Source: Epiperipatus broadwayi (taxonomy: Eukaryota; Onychophora; Udeonychophora; Euonychophora; Peripatidae). Taken from it: a DNA stretch of 64,000 bases. The translations under genes and the position numbers were made by a program. Positions 37,145 through 49,745 of the stretch are shown in pieces (position 1 is the stretch's first letter; every line of letters starts with the position of its first letter). The stretch lies in NCBI GenBank assembly GCA_028023455.1, contig JAQFVV010000950.1, positions 23,184-87,183 on the forward strand, in the 5' to 3' direction. A model generated the notes under the pieces. It searched no databases, was not told the origin of the DNA, and was given only the letters and a program-made list of their open reading frames with translations.

Positions 37145-39350
37145 TGTAACGAGCACAGACGTTCGTTACATTGTTTTTTTTTTTAAATTTATTAAACATG
37201 AAAGTAAATTAAAAAGTTCGCATTTAAAAATTTTCTTTAAGAATTAAAAATTGAAATTAAATATCATCTTAAACTCTTATATATTAAATCGCACAGATAA
37301 TGAAAAATTATTAAAATAAAACTTTATTAAAGAAAAAGTATTTTAAAACTAAATTTTAAAAAGATTTGGAGATGAAATTATATCTTTAAATTTATCTTTA
37401 AATATATTTTTGATTTGGAAAACAGGTTAATTAGTCAGAAATGGAAATGATTGTTAATTAGTTAAATGTAAACCAGCCTTCGGCATTTAAATGTAAAAAC
37501 ACCGGTCAGATAAGAAAACAATAAAAACTGTTAGCAAATAAGAAAAAATCCCTATGGAATCGGACCGCAGCGAAAGGACCATCGCATCGGTGATGTAATG
37601 TAAATTCAATCCTTCACATTAATATAAAAGGAAAATTTGGAAATTATTAATCAGTGACTGGAAATTGATTATTACGATGTAACAGCTAGGTGTTAGTGCT
37701 GAGGGGATTGAAAAAGACGCACAGCTTCAATCCCTTCAGTTCTGCTAAGAAAGGAAGAAAAATGAAGAGTCGTTTCTACATTGAGGACCAACTACACTAA
37801 AAAATCTCCGGATGGATAAATAAATCGGCCAACAGGATACCAATCTTCGGACGATGTGGGAATTCACGTTCAAACGGCAAGGAATACATGAAGATGAACT
37901 ATTTAAATAACCGTAAGAACTTTAAAATTTATGAACAGTAAATTAAAAACTTTCCAGATTTAAATAATTGCAATATTATTCTATCTGACCGATACTATTT
38001 ATTAATTAGTTATAATTTTATTTAATGTATTTATTTTGTAAAATCATTTCCATTTATTTATTTTTTGTTCTTTTAAGTTTTATTATGATTTTTGTTTTCC
38101 GTTAAATTAATTATAAAAATGTTAAACTTAAGTCGGGCGTGAATGGCTGTATAGATTCGTAAAGTTATATTAGGGGAGGGTAATCTTAGGTTATTTATGT
38201 CATTGTTAGATTGGGTCAATGGATTGGATATATTGATGTAGTTAGTAGATGTAATCGGAGATTCGCTACGGGCAGAATCGTTTATATATACGCCGCACTC
38301 ACCCGTTTGCCTATGGAAGGAATTATAAGATGGAGAACGCAGTTCCTTTCTATGGAGTTTTTTTTTATTGTTCTTCTCGTTAGATAGATGTAATATTCCT
38401 ATCTGATTGAGAGTCAATGTCTTTTTTTAATTCTTTTGGTGCTGCCGTATTTCGTATTACATTGAATACATCGATGTATCAGATGGATTGATGCCAGTTT
38501 GACGGCGAATTTTAGCCTAAGGTTAAATAGGGATAGAATATTTTAATTTCAATGCAAATCTATGTAGTATTCATACTCGATTCTAAATAAAAATGCATTA
38601 AATTTAAATTGTTTATAGACGCTTGCATGGATTGTTTATCGGTTAACTATGTTTTGCGTTTTCATATTTGATCAAAATATATAGACATTCGATAAATAAT
38701 GATACCTTACGGTGAGTATCTAAAATGTATTTATTCGGATGTCTTTTAAGTTATTGGTGACAATGCGAGTATCTTATGATGAATACTATTGGGTTACATA
38801 GAAATTTCCCTCCGCAATTGTCAGTAATCAATAATTTTGTATTTTGATCGTTTATGTTTACTTTGAAATGTTGTTGACCGTGAAATCTATGTAACCGATC
38901 TATATATTCAATATTATAAACAAGCTTTCCTAAATTTATCTGTGCGAACTTAATTAAAATGTAAAATTAGAATGTAATAGTAATTAAAGGTAAATTAAAG
39001 TCAAAAATCAAAGTTAAAAAGAATGTTAAAAATTAAAATGTAAAACTAATACTAAAATAATTTTAAATCTTATATATATGTGCATAAATAAATGTTTGTA
39101 TGTTAATTACTGGCAGTGGCTTATTTTATTCCTTTTTTATATATATACTCTTAGATTATCTTATTAAATCTCTGCTATTCCACTGAGCTAGTGACATGGG
39201 CTAACGACCGGAACCAAAATATTTAAAAAAAAAAATTTTTTTTTTTTTGACTTACGTATCTGCCTACTTTATAAATTTTTCTAGGTTCAAATGCTCAGAT
39301 GGCGCCCCGTAGTGCAGATTACGTTAAGTCTCATTCTCCGGATCGTTACA
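37145..39350 (+). mobile_element. LTR-like block with terminal hairpin
   Basis: Starts TGTAACGA, pairing with TCGTTACA at 37163-37170, and ends CCGGATCGTTACA at 39350, followed directly by a (TA)n tract. The preceding TTTACTGATA matches the sequence before block A. A second hairpin lies at 37699-37739 (CTGAGGGGATTGAA with TTCAATCCCTTCAG). Length about 2.2 kb with TG/CA termini suits a long LTR. A 114-codon minus frame at 38073-38417 has no recognisable domain. Confidence 0.5.
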
Positions 39351-39627
39351 ATATATATATATATTCAAAAAGTGCAGGAGTAGAAGAACTTTTTTTGAAA
39401 TTTTGCTAAGTGCTCAAAATTTCTAGCTATGTTACTGGTTTTCTGTTAACTTTTTATTTATTCATATATTTTTTAATGTAATAAAGTTATTATATTTTAT
39501 CTAAAATGAGTATATTATTTATATTGTTTTAATTTATACTATGTCTAATGGAATTTCCTTTTCTACTGTTGCATTCAGAGATGATTGTCACTTGTAATAA
39601 AATAAAAATTACATATATATATATATA
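39351..39627. other. Gene-free stretch
   Basis: (TA)n at 39351-39364, then ordinary AT-rich DNA. I see nothing else. Confidence 0.6.
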
Positions 39628-39765
39628 TTATTACCCAGAGTACCTTGCAAGGTTTGGTGCAGTTGGTAAAGCATGTAATTTGGGATTAGAAGGTATCAGA
39701 ATCAATTCTGGTGCTTGCTGTTCGGGAATTTGAACTTCTTATGCACATTTTTTATTACCCAGAGT
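39628..39765 (+). mobile_element. tRNA-derived SINE-like insertion with 14-bp TSD
   Basis: TTATTACCCAGAGT occurs at 39628-39641 and again at 39752-39765, bracketing about 110 bp. The insert holds TGGTGCAGTTGGTAAAGC, a good A-box/D-arm sequence, and a later CAGAA-tcaa-TTCTG stem in the T-arm position, though the B box is degenerate. The 3' end is T-rich. This fits a tRNA-derived short element or retrotransposed tRNA pseudogene copied by a LINE. Confidence 0.65.
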
Positions 39766-41372
39766 GAATGTTGGTTTGATTCATTTAAACGTTTTCAATG
39801 TATGTTTAATTTTTTGTGTAATTTTTAAGACTAATTGAATTTTGACTTTTTTATGAGCTCCATTTTTATCTTAACTATGCAATTATAGTTGAAAATAAAT
39901 TTACAGTTTAAAATAAAAAACGACTCACATGATCACAGTTTTGAAATATATGAATTTAAAAAGTGCCAAACAAAGTAAATGTTGACATAAAAATCAATTG
40001 TAAATGAAGGTTTCAACGTATATATATAACAAAGCACTGGTAACTCTATAATTATCAAAATACCGGTTAGCGATGGTCATGCCATATTCTCAATATAGCT
40101 TTTATTTCTTTATTTATATATTGGTATTTTGAAATTGTAGTTAATTCCAATGTTTTGTTTTATTATGCATTATTTTACTTGCTTATATATATATATATAT
40201 ATATATATAAGCAAGTAAAATAGTTGCTTATATATATATATATATATTAACTTTACATATATCTTAACTACTCCTTTAATAATTTTAAGAAATGACACTG
40301 ATCAATTTGTCTTTCTATCAAATTTTCAAATAACTATAAAAACTTCAATAACTTGAAAATTTATTATAATCAACAATTTAACTGGATGGATTGTTTAAAT
40401 TATTAATGAATAGTTTAATACAATTATTTTTAGTGTAACCTTAAATATACTAGATATGTATTGTAACAGTACACAACTAGGGATAATGCCCCATGAATTG
40501 CAGCATCCAATTTGTAACTGCATGAATGATGATGATGAAAGAAGATGGATAAGTTGATTTTTTTTATGTTATGTATAAAAATTCCCTTATTCAAATGCCT
40601 TGTAAGTTCTTTACACCTATATCATAATTGTACAAGAAGTGGGTTTTAAATTAAACAATAACTACAAGGAGAACAAAATTTTTTACCAGTTATGTGTCAA
40701 ACTCTAATGGTCATTAATATGGAAATATGCTAGTCTTTTCTAATAAAGAGTATGTCCAGTTTTTATTATCTTTTTACACAGAAATTACTTAATTTCATGG
40801 TTTACCATTAAATTCACTGATGAGACTTGATTACTTTGAAATATAAAATAAAAACAAAGGGAATATTTTATTGAATCTAAACTATATTTACATACCAACT
40901 AAATATAAAGAATTTACTTAGTATCTTAATTTTTTTTACTTAGTATTTTAATTCATTAATATTAAATAACATAGCTGTTTATTGAGGTTTGTACATGTAA
41001 TCGGTAGCATTTCAATATTCTCAGAGAAAAATAATTATATTGTCAAAATCAAGTACTGTGCTATGACCCACACATATAAAAGTGAAGTGATTCCAAAATA
41101 AAAATAACATGGAGTCACTTTAAATAAAACAATTGGTTCATCTTTTATTTATAATTTGTATTTTATCCACCCTTTTTTTTAGTAAGAATGGCAACAATAA
41201 TATAAAACAACAAAAAAAGAACATCAATTCCATTTCTTAGGTTTTTCAACTCATTTCTATGAAACTCATGTTGAGTGATAATTGATAATGATACATTTGT
41301 TTAGAGTATGTTTATGGTAAAATGAAGACCATTTGTTTTAAGACTACACAAATGATGATGATGATGATGATG

Positions 41373-41420
<48 letters not shown>

Positions 41421-44400
41421 TACTTATCTAAAATGCAACATACAAAAAAGTAATTGCTCTACAGCCTATATATCTCAAAGACACTCCAATACCCATATGC
41501 ACTAATCATTTTGAAATCAAAATAAAACTTCATAAAAACATAGATGCAACCACAATCCCACCACAAATAATTGATCAATAGGCAACCCTGTCTCTTCACA
41601 TAAGGATTTTAAAGTCACAGTGTTTTGGCTGTGGACAGTGAAGTCACCTGGCAACTCAGTTGGACAACATACAAGGCAATCACTATGAACAAGCCAAACT
41701 CCTCTCCCCAGAACAATGCACTTACAATGAAAATAAAACCTTTAATAATACTACATCCATTGGCAATGCAACAATAAAAAACAGCCAAAAATAGTTTCAA
41801 ACACCCACAAATAAAAATGATAACCCAACAAAATTGCCTATCTCAAAAATCAACCAATAAAATAATAACCCAAAAATTCACATATACACCCTAGATTCAA
41901 ATAAAAATTACTCACAAGAAACCACAACACAAAATGCAACAATTGCATCACAAGATCAGCATCTCACTAAAACAAAAGTTGCTGTACCAAGTAAAAATCC
42001 ACACACATAGCTATATAACAAAAATATAAACAAGTCTAGACAATATAAGGATTCTGTTAATAAAACAAACTCCAATAATAAATAAAAGTGCATCAAATAT
42101 TAAGGATGCATTAGAATCCCTTCTCCCACCTATATAAGAGAATACACCAGAGGGAAAAAGAAAACCAGGTTGATCATCTAAAAACCATGACTCCAAAAAA
42201 GCAAAAAAAAAAAACAGACCAAAAATACAACACATCAGACACATAGAAAATGATGTAATAGAAATAGATTTAAGCCAACAACAAACAGACAATCTTCCAA
42301 TTTCAACACCAAATTCCTACATAGTCTGAACCAATACCAAATGAAAGAAAAACCAATAATAAATACTAGCTTTGAACATATGATTCTTCTAATTTTAATT
42401 AAAGCATTGTTGTCATCTGATATAATTTAACAAAATATTTTTATAATGTTAATAAATAAATGATATATTTATTCTACATTTATGTAAAACAATAACATAT
42501 TTTAGTCCATATATGATCTTGAATTGTTTTCTTTATTTAGCTATTTATAATCTATGGAAAATGATAAATAAAGATATGTGCACATTACATACCCCCATCC
42601 TTAATAAAAATAGAGAAAATAATTCTGAAATGATTAACATATGATCATCACTACAAAATAAACAATCCATCAATAAATCATGGTTAATCAAAACTATGCC
42701 ACCACAACAATGAAATTAAAGCTTATGTACAAGTCCATATTTTATATTTTAAAAAATATCGATACCCAAACATACTAAAATTAATAAGACAAATATTCTA
42801 CAATAATTATAATCATTGGCATCCTTACATTTCATCCTAATTGGATATTTGTAAAACAAATCCATAATATATAAGTAGTATGATATCTGATTGACAAGAG
42901 TACCTCCTTCATTTCTAATGGATATGGAATCCTTGTATCAAATAAAATCATGAATATAATAATCACTATAAATTAAATATTTACTACTATATCCATAATA
43001 ATTCATGTATTTGGTTGCAGCCTTGCTATAAACTACATTTTCTAAATCACTAATCTGACAAATAAAACTGACATCAGTGATCTTACTTTGTGATACAGAA
43101 AATTTCTCATATTTAAAATCAAGGTACCTATATTCATGACTACATATCTCATGATAGTAAAATCATTTTGACTTTAAAGATTTTATTCCTGAAGATAAAA
43201 TTTTATATGTATCATTTTTATTTAAGCTTGTGATGGAATTCCCTTCCAAAAAAACCTCATTGTTTATTTTAAACTATACTACATCTAAATTAATTTCATA
43301 ATATGAACGATTATGTTTACTCTGACTTTACAAACTTTGGACCTCTTGTTCCTGTCCATTCTGTACTTTCTCTAATTTTTTTATCATTAATTTGTTGGTA
43401 CTCATTTAACCTTTTAACCGCTAATTATATTATTGGTTGTATGAGGTAAAAATCAAATCTTTTAATTGGCCAACTCACAAACTGAAGACAAAGCCTATTG
43501 TTAAAATATATTCGCCTATAATATTAAATTCAACTCAGATACGTTTATAAAAAGTATATTACTAATTTTTCAGGTTATGAAGAGAACAAAAGTTCTTTCA
43601 AAAATAAATTGCTATTTATTTATTCTAAAATATTCAATTTCGGTAACATAAAAGCTGTAATATAAACAAAAAGGTCGACTTTTACGTTATAGAAAAGTAA
43701 ATATTTCTTTAATATTTTTACTAAAATCTTCAATATTTTTCGAAAATAATTTTGTTTTTTTATTATTCTCTCTGAAAATAATTTGTAATTTCCATAAATA
43801 TAATTTTATAATAATTTATATCATGTTCGAAATGAAAATCTCAGCGTTTTTCTTTATTTTCTTTGATCAGGCAGTTTCTTTGTTCTTTCCAGCCAATCAG
43901 AATGTCTTTTTCAGCTGAGAGCATGCTAAGAACCCAAAACTCATGTTCTTTCTTTGTTTAGGTTTAAATGCATTTTTTTTTATTTTTTACTTGTAAAATA
44001 AATCGGAAGAGGTCACCATCTTACAGAACTTTTAAAAATCTATTCAATACCTGTAAAACGAATATTTTAGCATAAGAACTGGCAGAGTTAGAGTGACGTC
44101 AGATGTCTACGAGGAGCTTCGTAAGAAACAGTCTTTTGGTTAATTCATCTTCTAAAGCTTTATTCTTAGTTTGGGATTCTAATTTATCTTTTTAATTAAT
44201 ATTGACTCTTTTCTATCTTTCCTACTAAGACTTCTGTCTTATTTCATGGCTAGTTTAAGCTCTTGTCAGCTTTGTCTTGTTACTTGTACAAAACTCTTTA
44301 TGATTTTTGTCATATTTTTTTTTATTATTGAGCTTATTCATTAAATTTCTTGATAATTTTTCCCAACTTTGTTCATATTTTTTTTAATTTTCATCAAGCT

Positions 44401-44490
44401 TCCCACTCTCAAGTCAAAATACTTTAGACTGGCTTATATATCAAAACAAGTTATAAATTTCATAACTTGCTTTAAGCTTGCATTTTATGA
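39766..44490. other. Long gene-free AT-rich stretch
   Basis: Mostly unremarkable AT-rich DNA. Points seen: a perfect palindrome at 40172-40221, a (ATG)n-(ATA)n tract at 41352-41418, and a segment at about 41450-42350 with marked A+C bias on the plus strand, which could be a decayed coding strand but has no clean frame. A 93-codon minus frame within it is Cys/Phe rich and unrecognised. The 32-bp sequence at 44407-44438 (beginning CTCTCAAGTCAAAATAC) recurs at 45198-45229. Confidence 0.5.
40172..40221. repeat. Perfect 50-bp palindrome with (TA)n core
   Basis: ATTTTACTTGCTTATATAT on the left is mirrored by its exact inverted repeat ending GCAAGTAAAAT at 40221. TTGCTTATATAT occurs once more, as a direct repeat, at 40224-40250. 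Confidence 0.9.
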
Positions 44491-44581
44491 TCACTAGATG
44501 GAGCTTTACCAATAGCTCCTAACAAGCTTTGTTTACATAAATGCTGAAAGAGATAGAATTCAAAATCTCTATCATTGTCAC

Positions 44582-44630
44582 CCCATCTCCAGACCAACTG
44601 GTTTCAAGCTTGTGGCTCACTGAAGACATT
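44582..44630 (-). ncRNA. Hammerhead-like motif, family B copy 1
   Basis: Minus strand order: GTCTTCA (helix I, 3' strand), a damaged core reading GTGA in place of CTGATGA, helix II GCcacaaGC, GAAA, helix III ACCA-gt-TGGT, then C to complete a GTC site, then TGGAGAT (helix I, 5' strand). Helix I forms seven pairs with one G-U and one U-G pair. The core deletion should make it inactive. Confidence 0.6.
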
Positions 44631-44729
44631 ACATGTCTGATAAATTCATGCTTTCAAACTAATAGAAACATGTTTGATAAATGCTGACTTTAGAGTTAGT
44701 GTATTTAGATCTAGTTTCTTAGTCTCCCA

Positions 44730-44780
44730 GCCCTTCACTGACATGAGCCACAAGCTCAAAACTAGCTGGTCTGGAGGTGG
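44730..44780 (+). ncRNA. Hammerhead-like motif, family B copy 2
   Basis: CCTTCA, then CTGACATGA (a two-base insertion in the CTGATGA core), helix II GAGC-cacaa-GCTC, AAAA in place of GAAA, helix III ACTA-gc-TGGT, then C for a GTC site, then TGGAGG pairing with CCTTCA. Helices I, II and III can all form; the core changes predict loss of activity. Confidence 0.6.
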
Positions 44781-44875
44781 AGTGACAAAGATAGAGATTT
44801 TGAATTCTATCTCTTTCAGTGTTTATGTAAACAAAGCTTGTTAGGAGCTATTGGTAAAGCTCCATCTAGTGATAT

Positions 44876-45042
44876 ATATAAAGTTAAGTAAAGAAAAAAG
44901 TGGAACTACCTTTTTCTTGTAAAATCTCTGTCTTGTGTTGTGACTTGAGAGCTCCTCAGACAGCTATCATTACATCTGATTGGCTGTCACATAAGCATTC
45001 TAAAAGTGCAGGTGAGAGGTTTCAGCCTTTCAATTTAATTTT
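44876..45042 (+). repeat. Dispersed repeat C, copy 1
   Basis: Shares 165 bp with 49580-49745: AAAGAAAAA, GTGGAAC, TTGTAAAATC, GAGAGCTCCTCAGACAGC, GATTGGCTGTCACATAAGC and TTTCAGCCTTTCAATTTAAT. Short frames of 67 and 99 codons run through the two copies but show frame differences and no recognised family. Confidence 0.8.
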
Positions 45043-45222
45043 GAACTGCTTGCGCTTAATAAATAAATATTTACATACATTACTGTTAATTCATAACATC
45101 TGAAAAATTACTTTGTAGTAAATCATAAGATTTCACATTGTTTGTTTATAAATAATATGCAGTGAGTTAAATGTGAAGATGTTTAAAGCTTTATGCTCTC
45201 AAGTCAAAATACTTTAGACTGG

Positions 45223-45272
<50 letters not shown>
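45223..45272. repeat. (TA)n microsatellite
   Basis: About 50 bp of alternating AT, ending exactly at the TGTGCCC start of the next block. Confidence 0.9.
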
Positions 45273-45276
<4 letters not shown>

Positions 45277-48200
45277 GCCCTTTTGTATGGGTTACCATGA
45301 ATTGTTATATCAATTTATTAAAAATTTTAAATTTAAGGTATATTTAGCTATATGATGTTGATTTTATTTACGATAATCTTTCAAAAGTTTAATTAAAGTA
45401 ATCTATGAATATTTGATATGTGAAATTGTGCTAATGTTTGAGAGAGACGTTTCAATAAAAGATGATAATATTATATGGTTGGGAAAACTGGCCATGATCA
45501 ATACTGCATTAATAAGTTTTGTAAATAAATGTTTAAAGCTAAAAGTTTAAAAAAGACAAGTTAAAATTAAATGCATATATTTATTGTTGATAAAGATTAA
45601 TATTTAATAAGTGAATATAAATATTTTAATTGTTAATAGTATATAATAGAAGATTAATATTTGATTTTAATAATATCGAATTATTATTTTAAAGTTGTTA
45701 TAATATATTATTTATTTTAAAAATATTTATTTTTAAAATTAAATTGTTAGTTTATTTTTAGATATTACAAGCGTTTGTATCTGTGTTGTAAAACAGATGA
45801 TAGATAGACATATATACACACATGCTTGTAAGTTTTTTTAGTAAAGTTGCAAAACTGTTCTAAAAAATTCTATTATAAAATTTATAAATATTATATTGGC
45901 TATCACGAGATAAAAATAAAGATAATTAATGTGAAATATTAAATCTGAGTTTTAAAATACTGTTTTTAAAAAAAAAAACGTAACGAATAAAGATAGACTT
46001 AGTTTGTTTAGAAAAATAATCTTATAAAAGTTAAAAGTGAAATAAAGTAAAAATATATTTTAAAAAAAATGTTTAATGGATTTAAATAAATGATAAAGAT
46101 CAATTTAAGAATTTAATAATGTAATAAATAATAAATATTAAATAAGTCATTATTTATTTTAAATTCTGTATTGTTGGTAAAATATGTAAATAGGCTAGCA
46201 AGGTGATTGTTTAATTTACCAATCAAGTGGGGAATTTATTCCGGTATAAAACTAAGGTTCAATTGTTCAGAGGGGATTATGATTGTAATTTCTTCTAAGT
46301 GAAGTATGCTATTAGATATAGCTAAGTAAAATTATAGACGCTCTCGTAATCATTTTAAAATTAGAAGAGAGTAGTTTTAAATAATTTATAAAAGTTTTAC
46401 CGTTAAATATGCAGTGCTAATTTATTTATAATTCCCTATTGATCGTCTCTATCGAAGCTCAATTTACTATCAAATAATCATGAAAACATCGTATAAGGAT
46501 AAAATGTATTGGAGACTTTATACTAAAAGTATAACAAACGCTGGATTAACTAGGAGAATTACTAGTTGGATAAAAGTCATATATTGGATATTATATGAAT
46601 TTAAAAGTTGATTATAATTAATTTTTATAAACAAATATTTTAAAGAAAGATAAATACTTCTTTATGAAGAAAGTATTTTTAAAATACAAATTTAAGTATA
46701 TATCTTGGTAGAGATATAGTAATTAATAATAATTGCAGAAGTACTTGCCTTGTTAAGTCTTTGTGGTTTAAAAGACTAGATTTCGATAGTTTTAAAAGGC
46801 AAATAAATCGGAAATTTAATTGGTAAAAAAAATACTTGTAAATAAAATATTATATAGTAAAGTCTGGACGCTGGTCGTACAGAAGAATTTAGAAATTAAT
46901 CTTACCTAAATATTGGTTAAAGAATGCGCAAATAAGTATACGTGGATATCCAAGTCAATTCAGAATAATTAAATAAGAACATTATAAACTATTGAATAAT
47001 CCTAGAAATAATAACTTTTAAATAATTTGTCGTTAAAGAAATGAATCCGGATCCTATAAACTGTTTTAATTATTATTTTGTTTCTTTATGGTGGAACTTA
47101 TTTTATTTTATTTTTTTAAAAAAAGAACGTTTTCATTTATTTCATAAAAACTTTTAAAAACACGTGATGTACCGGAAAAGGAAGTAATGTTGGTAAAAGT
47201 TTGTGCCTAGGAAAAAAAGAACAATTATGGGTGGAAAGAAGACACCGTTGGATTTTATGTAACATATTTTGTTTTTCTTAACTAACATAGATATTTAATT
47301 ATTTATTGATCTATTAAAGATAAGAGAGGTACATTTTTAAAAAGTAACTAAATATTAATATAACACTTAATTTCATAAAGTTTATTTTTATATAATTATA
47401 CAACACGTAATATTTTAAAGAATAATTGTTGAGTATAAATGAAATTATTTTGTAAAACTATAATCCTGGAGGACATCGTGTGGCGGATTATAAATTGGAG
47501 TATCATTTATGGTAAAAAATTATATAATATTAATAATTTGATGTATTTTGCTTTGTTTTCTTAGATCAGCCAAATATGATTTGATTGTTGAATGAATGTA
47601 TAAATATTTAAAGAATATACACACATAATATTAGTAATAACAGTTTTATTTTAATATGCATACTTAAATTTTATGATATAAATTTATTACAACGTAATAA
47701 GAGAAATCCAGAAATAATTATATGATTCTTTCGTGAATAAGTTTTAATGTTTCTGTTACAATATTAGGAATTTGATTTATTAAATTAGTATGATTTATTT
47801 ATATTTCTTTTCAAGTTAATAAGAGGTTAAAATATCTATATTTTATTTTTATTAGATAAGTTAAATTAATTTTATATAGAAATTTATATTTTGATTGAAG
47901 GGTTTATCGTATATAGATGATGAGGTATAAGAGAGTTTGGATAGTCATATTTTTTTTTAAAATTGGTAAGCTGTTACTGAAGTTAAATAAGGTTAAAATG
48001 ATATTTGTAGATAGAATTTTATTAGGAAGGAATAGGAATTACGAGTAGAGAAGAGTAGTAGTTTAAATAGAAAAGAATCATAGAATTTTATTTTAATATA
48101 ATACTTTATAAAATTTGAAATTGTTGAATAATTTTAAATATTATTTTAAGAAAAGAACATATATGTATTGCATATTTTGGTAAGACATACATTATGAAAT

Positions 48201-49574
48201 TACATCAGAATGAAGTAAATAATTATATAATCAATAAATGTTATTATATTGTAAAGTTATATCAGTCTATACATTAGTTGATATTTGATTAATGCTAATA
48301 GTAAATGTAATACATACTAGTACATTATAATAGAAATAACAATAATACTTAAGTGAAGTAGCATTTTTAAATTGTTAAAGTTTGTTTATTTTACATATGC
48401 TACATAAGTGATATTTTACATAAAAGTCTTCTTTTGTACTAACTAATGACAAATGATATCTATTAAGATTTAAGTTCATAAACTTAATTAAATGTTACTG
48501 ATAAAACATTTAAGAAATGTATGGATTATCTATTTGTGTTTATGGAAATAGTAACAGTGTAAAAATCTTGTATTATTATTTTTCTTATTTTTTTATTTTC
48601 TTTGGTTTCCACTTGTAATGTAAATAATGTACATAAGTTATTTATTAAAGTTGATGTAAATAAATTTGTTTAAGTTGTTTAAAAGTGTATCGAATTCATT
48701 ATTTTGCACCACAGCATTTGACAACAGATAATTTGAATAAACATAATATTTGCACAGTATGAATTTATTATTATTATTTTAAAAAGAAACACAGTATTTT
48801 CTTAATATAATTTATAGAAATTGATTGACATTAACATATAATATTATAATGGTCGTAAGGTAATTATAATGCAAATATAAGAGTATAATATTATTTATTA
48901 CATATTATTAAATTATAAGATTTTAGTATAATTTTTAAATTAAGATACTATATGAAAATGAAAGACATGTAGATGATTCACTTATTTCCTTAATGATTAA
49001 TAGTATAATAAAATAGATAGAATTAATTTATACACTAGAAATTATTATTGTTAGTTATTATTATTATGATAAGTTAGGTGTAGTTAGGTTTGATATTAAA
49101 TCCCTTATCATGCCTATCTGCAAGAAATATTATTACTTTAAAATAATTAAAAGAACCTGAGATTATTTAATTATATTTCCTTAATAAAAGATTGAGATTT
49201 ATTTATTATTATTATTGAAGTTAGTTAATTTTTATAAAAGACATAAGAGTGCTGTAGGTGTAGTAATGAGATAATAAAGAGGTAATAGTATTCTTATGCC
49301 ATTGAGATAGTGTCTTGGGAAGGCAATAGCTCAATGTAAATTCAATTACCACTTGTAACTTCACTTCATAGTCTCATGATTTTAATAAATACTTATTTAA
49401 TTAGTACATGATATTGAACTATATTAATTTTGGTAAGTTATAATGAATCTGATAAGATATAGTATTATAAAAATATATTAATGATAGTTATACATATTTT
49501 AGCCGAGCATAACGATTTAATTGAGCTAGTCATATTTTTAAGTTATATTATATATATCGGGAAGTGAGGGTACA
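45273..49574. mobile_element. 4.3-kb ORF-less block with TG/CA ends in (TA)n
   Basis: Starts TGTGCCCTTTTG directly after (TA)n and ends GTGAGGGTACA directly before ATATATATAT. Read inward, the two ends are TGTGCCCT and TGTACCCT, a short imperfect terminal inverted repeat. Inside there is no frame above 60 codons in any phase, in 4.3 kb, and hardly any GC-rich sequence. It may be a very long solo LTR or a non-autonomous element; the boundaries are clear, the class is not. Confidence 0.5.
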
Positions 49575-49579
49575 ATATA

Positions 49580-49745
49580 TATATAAAATTAAATAAAGAA
49601 AAAGGTGGAACCATCTTTTTTTTGTAAAATCTTTGTCTTGTGTTACAACTTGAGAGCTCCTCAGACAGCTATCATTTCATCTGATTGGCTGTCACATAAG
49701 CATTCCAAAAGCACATGCGATAGATTTCAGCCTTTCAATTTAATA
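49580..49745 (+). repeat. Dispersed repeat C, copy 2
   Basis: Second copy of the repeat at 44876-45042. It is followed by two diverged copies of TTATTCATAAAATCTCTTGATAA-like sequence (49750 and 49790), which also resemble 44330-44355. Confidence 0.8.

Larger units (their letters stand above)
44491..44872. mobile_element. Foldback element with paired hammerhead-like motifs
   Basis: Arms of about 130 bp (44491-44620 and 44735-44872) are inverted repeats, from TCACTAGATGGAGCTTT to AAAGCTCCATCTAGTGA. Each arm carries a hammerhead-like motif in opposite orientation. The spacer of about 110 bp is unrelated. No protein is encoded, so it would be non-autonomous. A related but different foldback lies at 58316-58723. 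Confidence 0.85.

Noticed and set aside
20372-39350. One giant 19-kb element from TGTACCGG to CGTTACA, both flanked by (TA)n
   Set aside because: The interior holds several separate LTR-like starts and ends and inverted copies, and the two ends do not match as LTRs. A cluster of smaller elements explains it better.
40816-40850. Hammerhead ribozyme at CTGATGAG near 40818
   Set aside because: A GAAA follows about 14 bases later, but the bases between cannot form a helix II and no cleavage site with helix I is seen.
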